From Chloroflexota bacterium (lineage in GTDB: Bacteria > Chloroflexota > Dormibacteria > Dormibacterales > Dormibacteraceae), in contig VBJE01000048.1 in assembly GCA_005879675.1 (NCBI GenBank), forward strand, positions 1 to 16,338: a DNA stretch of 16,338 nt, read 5' to 3'. Position numbers and translations under genes: made by a program. The notes under the pieces were generated by a model. The model saw only the letters and a list, made by a program, of their open reading frames with translations. It was not told the DNA's origin and did no database searches. Positions 14,282 to 16,338 of this stretch are shown here, one piece after another. The first letter of the stretch is position 1, and each line of letters opens with the position of its first letter.

Positions 14282-15120
14282 CTCCAGCGGCCCACCATCT
14301 CGACCTCCGGCTCGAGCTGGATCCCAAACCGGCGCTTCACCTCGACCATCACCCGCTCGATGAGGCGCAGCGTGTCGGCAGCCGTGGCCGCGCCCTCGTT
14401 GACGATGAAGTTGCCGTGCAGCGTGGAGACGACGGCCGCGCCCTCACGGGCGCCCTTCAGCCCGGCGGCCTGAACCAGCCTGCCGGCGGAGTCTCCTGGA
14501 GGGTTCTTGAAGACGCTGCCGCAGTTCTTGGTCTTGATCGGCTGCGTCTCGTTTCGCTCCCGCGTCAGCTTCGCCATCAGCTGCTTCGCCTCCTCTCCGT
14601 CGCCCCGCTGCAGCTGCACGGTCGCGGAGACGACCAGCGCCCCCTTCAGGGGCACGAAGCCCTCCGCCTCGACGAGGACCTCGCGCAGCTCCTTGCCCCA
14701 GCATCCGGCGTCCTGGTACACGGCTCCCCCGACCGTGCCCGGCACGCCGATCGCAAACTCGAAGCCGCGCAGGTTCGCATCGGCGACGATCCGGGCGAGC
14801 CGCATCATCTTCAAGCCCGCTCCGGCGCGCACACGCGTGCCCTCGACCTCGTGCTCGCGATTGACCACGCGGATGACCAGGCCCTCGACGCCGCGGTCGG
14901 CGACCAGGAGGTTGGTCCCGGCCCCCAGCAACAGATAAGGAATGCCGCGCTCGCGGCAGCCGTCGATACCCTTTTCGATCGCCTCGGGTCGGGCCAGCTC
15001 GAGGAAGAAGTCGGCCGGGCCGCCGATCCCAAACGACGTGCGCGACGCGAGTGGCTCGTCCGCCGCGATCCCGGGCAGCGCACGAAGCCAGGCGAGGTTA
15101 GACCTTGTGCGCCAGCTCAT
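14278..15120 (-). CDS. murB: UDP-N-acetylenolpyruvoylglucosamine reductase MurB, with an internal gap
   Basis: A 280-residue FAD enzyme that reduces UDP-GlcNAc-enolpyruvate with NADPH to UDP-MurNAc. FAD-binding motifs TSFGIGGPADFF (28-39), LLGAGTNLLVADRGVEGLVI (64-83) and GVPGTVGGAVYQDAG (125-139) are intact. So are NCGSVFKNPPGDSAG (199-213, proton-donor Ser202), AGLKGAREG, HGNFIVNEGAATAAD and the LEPEV ending with the catalytic Glu. Between EAEGFVP and LKGALVVSA (about 151-166) the segment that normally carries the YRxS motif is absent: about 20 residues are missing in frame compared with Bacillus subtilis MurB. This explains the short length and raises doubt about full activity. The ATG at 15120 lies 23 nt inside the murC end. 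Confidence 0.88.
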   Translation of the reverse strand: MSWRTRSNLAWLRALPGIAADEPLASRTSFGIGGPADFFLELARPEAIEKGIDGCRERGIPYLLLGAGTNLLVADRGVEGLVIRVVNREHEVEGTRVRAGAGLKMMRLARIVADANLRGFEFAIGVPGTVGGAVYQDAGCWGKELREVLVEAEGFVPLKGALVVSATVQLQRGDGEEAKQLMAKLTRERNETQPIKTKNCGSVFKNPPGDSAGRLVQAAGLKGAREGAAVVSTLHGNFIVNEGAATAADTLRLIERVMVEVKRRFGIQLEPEVEMVGRWS

Positions 15121-16338
15121 CGCCCAGCTTCTTGATGTCGCCCGCGCCCATCAGGAGGATGAGATCGTCCGGCCCGACGAGCTCGGACAACGCCTCCTTC
15201 GCCTTCTCGAAGTCGCCGACATAGAGTGCCTGCGGGACCTGGTGCGCGAGGTCTTCCGCGCGCACCCCGGAGACGTTCTCCTCGCCCGCGCTGTAGACGT
15301 CGAGCACGAAGACGCGGTCGGCGCCCTCGAACGCGCGCGCGAAGTCGTGCATCAGCGCGCTCAGCCGCGAGTAACGATGCGGCTGGAAGACAACCACCAG
15401 GCGGCGGTGGCGCAGCTCGCGGGCCGCCTCGATCGTCGCCCGCACCTTGGTCGGGTGGTGCGCGTAGTCGTCGTAGACGGCCGCGCCCTGGTAGACGCCC
15501 AGGAACTCCATGCGCCGGTGGGCGCCCGGAAACGTGTGCAGCGCAGACGCGACGTCGTCGAAGCCGATGCCCAGCTCGAGCGCCATGGCGGCCGCGCCGG
15601 TGGCGTTCTGAATGTTGTGCCGGCCTGGCTGGCGGAGGTTCACGTGGCCGAGCAGGTCGGCGCCGCGATAGATCGGAAACGGTCGCACCGGCTCGCAGCG
15701 ATAGGTCGCGCCGTGGCGGAAGCCGTAGGTCACCTTCCGCGCCCTCGGCCTCAGCTCCCGCGCGAGCTCGTCGTCGGCGCATAGCACGGCGAGGCCGGTG
15801 TTGGGCAGGCCCTCGATGAACCACTGGAACAGGTCGCGCACCGCGTCCACGTTGCGAAAGTGGTCGGGATGGTCGAGCTCGATGTTGGTCACGATCGCGC
15901 GCTGGGGGTGATGCAGGGTGAGCGTGCCGTCGGACTCGTCAGTCTCGGCGACGAGCCAGTCGGAACGGCCGGCGCGGGCGCTCGACCCGTCGCCCACCAG
16001 CACCGTCGGGTCGTAGCCGGCAGTGACAAGGATGTGGCCGACCATGTGCGTGACCGTGGTCTTGCCCGCCGTCCCGGCGACGGCGATCGAGTCGGTCTCG
16101 TTGATCAGCTGGGCCAGCATCTCCGCCCGGCTGACCACCTTGACGGCCATCGCCCGCGCGGCGTCAAGCTCCGGTGATCTCTTGATGGCGCCGCTGTAGA
16201 CGAGGAGGTCCTGGCCGAGGACGTGCTCTGGGTCGTGTCCGAGCATGATGCGAACCCCCGCCTCTTCCAGCTCGCCGGTGGTCTCGGACTCCTTGACGTC
16301 GCAGCCGCTGACCTCGTCGCCGCGGGCGAGGAAGACGC
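15098..16338 (-). CDS. murC: UDP-N-acetylmuramate--L-alanine ligase MurC (N-terminus beyond the window)
   Basis: The gene runs off the right edge; 412 residues are visible and roughly 25-45 more are expected. The enzyme adds L-Ala to UDP-MurNAc using ATP in the cytoplasm. The edge reads ARGDEVSGCDVKESETTGEL, part of the N-terminal Rossmann domain. The Mur ligase P-loop is AVAGTAGKTTVTHMVG; most MurC have GTHGKT, so His is replaced by Ala. Further motifs are ETDESDGTL, NIELDHPDHF, GRHNIQNATGA, GAHRRMEFLG, VYDDYAHHPTKV, FQPHRYSRLSAL and DVYSAGEENVSGV. An internal ATG at 16246 would give a shortened protein without most of the Rossmann domain and is not the true start. The stop TAA overlaps murB by 23 nt. 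Confidence 0.95.
   Translation of the reverse strand, partial: VFLARGDEVSGCDVKESETTGELEEAGVRIMLGHDPEHVLGQDLLVYSGAIKRSPELDAARAMAVKVVSRAEMLAQLINETDSIAVAGTAGKTTVTHMVGHILVTAGYDPTVLVGDGSSARAGRSDWLVAETDESDGTLTLHHPQRAIVTNIELDHPDHFRNVDAVRDLFQWFIEGLPNTGLAVLCADDELARELRPRARKVTYGFRHGATYRCEPVRPFPIYRGADLLGHVNLRQPGRHNIQNATGAAAMALELGIGFDDVASALHTFPGAHRRMEFLGVYQGAAVYDDYAHHPTKVRATIEAARELRHRRLVVVFQPHRYSRLSALMHDFARAFEGADRVFVLDVYSAGEENVSGVRAEDLAHQVPQALYVGDFEKAKEALSELVGPDDLILLMGAGDIKKLGDELAHKV

Noticed and set aside
12414..14327. A 637-codon frame in which FtsQ would carry a long N-terminal extension
   Set aside because: The extension runs through ddl in another frame on the same strand and looks like Arg-rich nonsense; the ATGA overlap with ddl gives the proper FtsQ start at 13331.
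1..16338. tRNA or rRNA genes, CRISPR arrays, insertion sequences, prophage genes
   Set aside because: No cloverleaf-like segments, regularly spaced repeats, transposase or phage motifs were seen on either strand.

Overview
The window is GC-rich, densely packed bacterial chromosome. The gene set is that of core cell-wall synthesis and division (dcw cluster), plus second-messenger metabolism. Several traits suggest a monoderm or Chloroflexota-like lineage of the Terrabacteria, possibly a Dormibacteria-type soil bacterium: an archaeal/eukaryotic-type prolyl-tRNA synthetase, the small basic protein Sbp beside ftsQ, nrdR directly behind ftsZ, a protein opening with an SPDGxYWWDG motif, and frequent TTG starts. 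This placement is inference from gene content only; no phylogenetic comparison was possible.

Left part (1-6919). The last 78 codons of proS on the + strand meet, tail to tail, a large minus-strand membrane-anchored protein with four GAF-like domains and a C-terminal HD-GYP domain (probable c-di-GMP phosphodiesterase). It is transcribed divergently from a bifunctional ppGpp synthetase/hydrolase gene (rel). The 77 bp between them carry nested inverted repeats. Rel is followed, with stop/start overlaps, by a broken SRPBCC-GNAT gene (two frame changes) and an intact metallo-beta-lactamase-fold hydrolase.

Middle (6920-7101). This gap between two convergent genes holds a roughly 55 bp degenerate copy of an internal piece of ftsZ and two related perfect palindromes whose centres lie 42 bp apart.

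Right part (7102-16338, mostly minus strand). In transcription order the genes are murC (cut by the window edge), murB, ddl, ftsQ, sbp, then a second block of an uncharacterised membrane protein, ftsA, ftsZ and nrdR. A + strand GT2-GtrA glycosyltransferase gene sits between the blocks and overlaps the 3' end of sbp by 30 bp. The dcw cluster is therefore probably split into at least two transcription units. MurC, MurB and Ddl make UDP-MurNAc, its reduced precursor and the D-Ala-D-Ala dipeptide. FtsQ, FtsA and FtsZ build the divisome. NrdR links the end of the ftsAZ unit to ribonucleotide reductase control.

The main oddities are: a MurB that lacks the usual Tyr-Arg segment, an FtsZ with an unusual nucleotide-binding loop, the disrupted SRPBCC-GNAT gene, the ftsZ-like fragment with its neighbouring palindromes, and the uncharacterised single-pass protein upstream of ftsA. 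I found no tRNA, rRNA, CRISPR array or insertion sequence.
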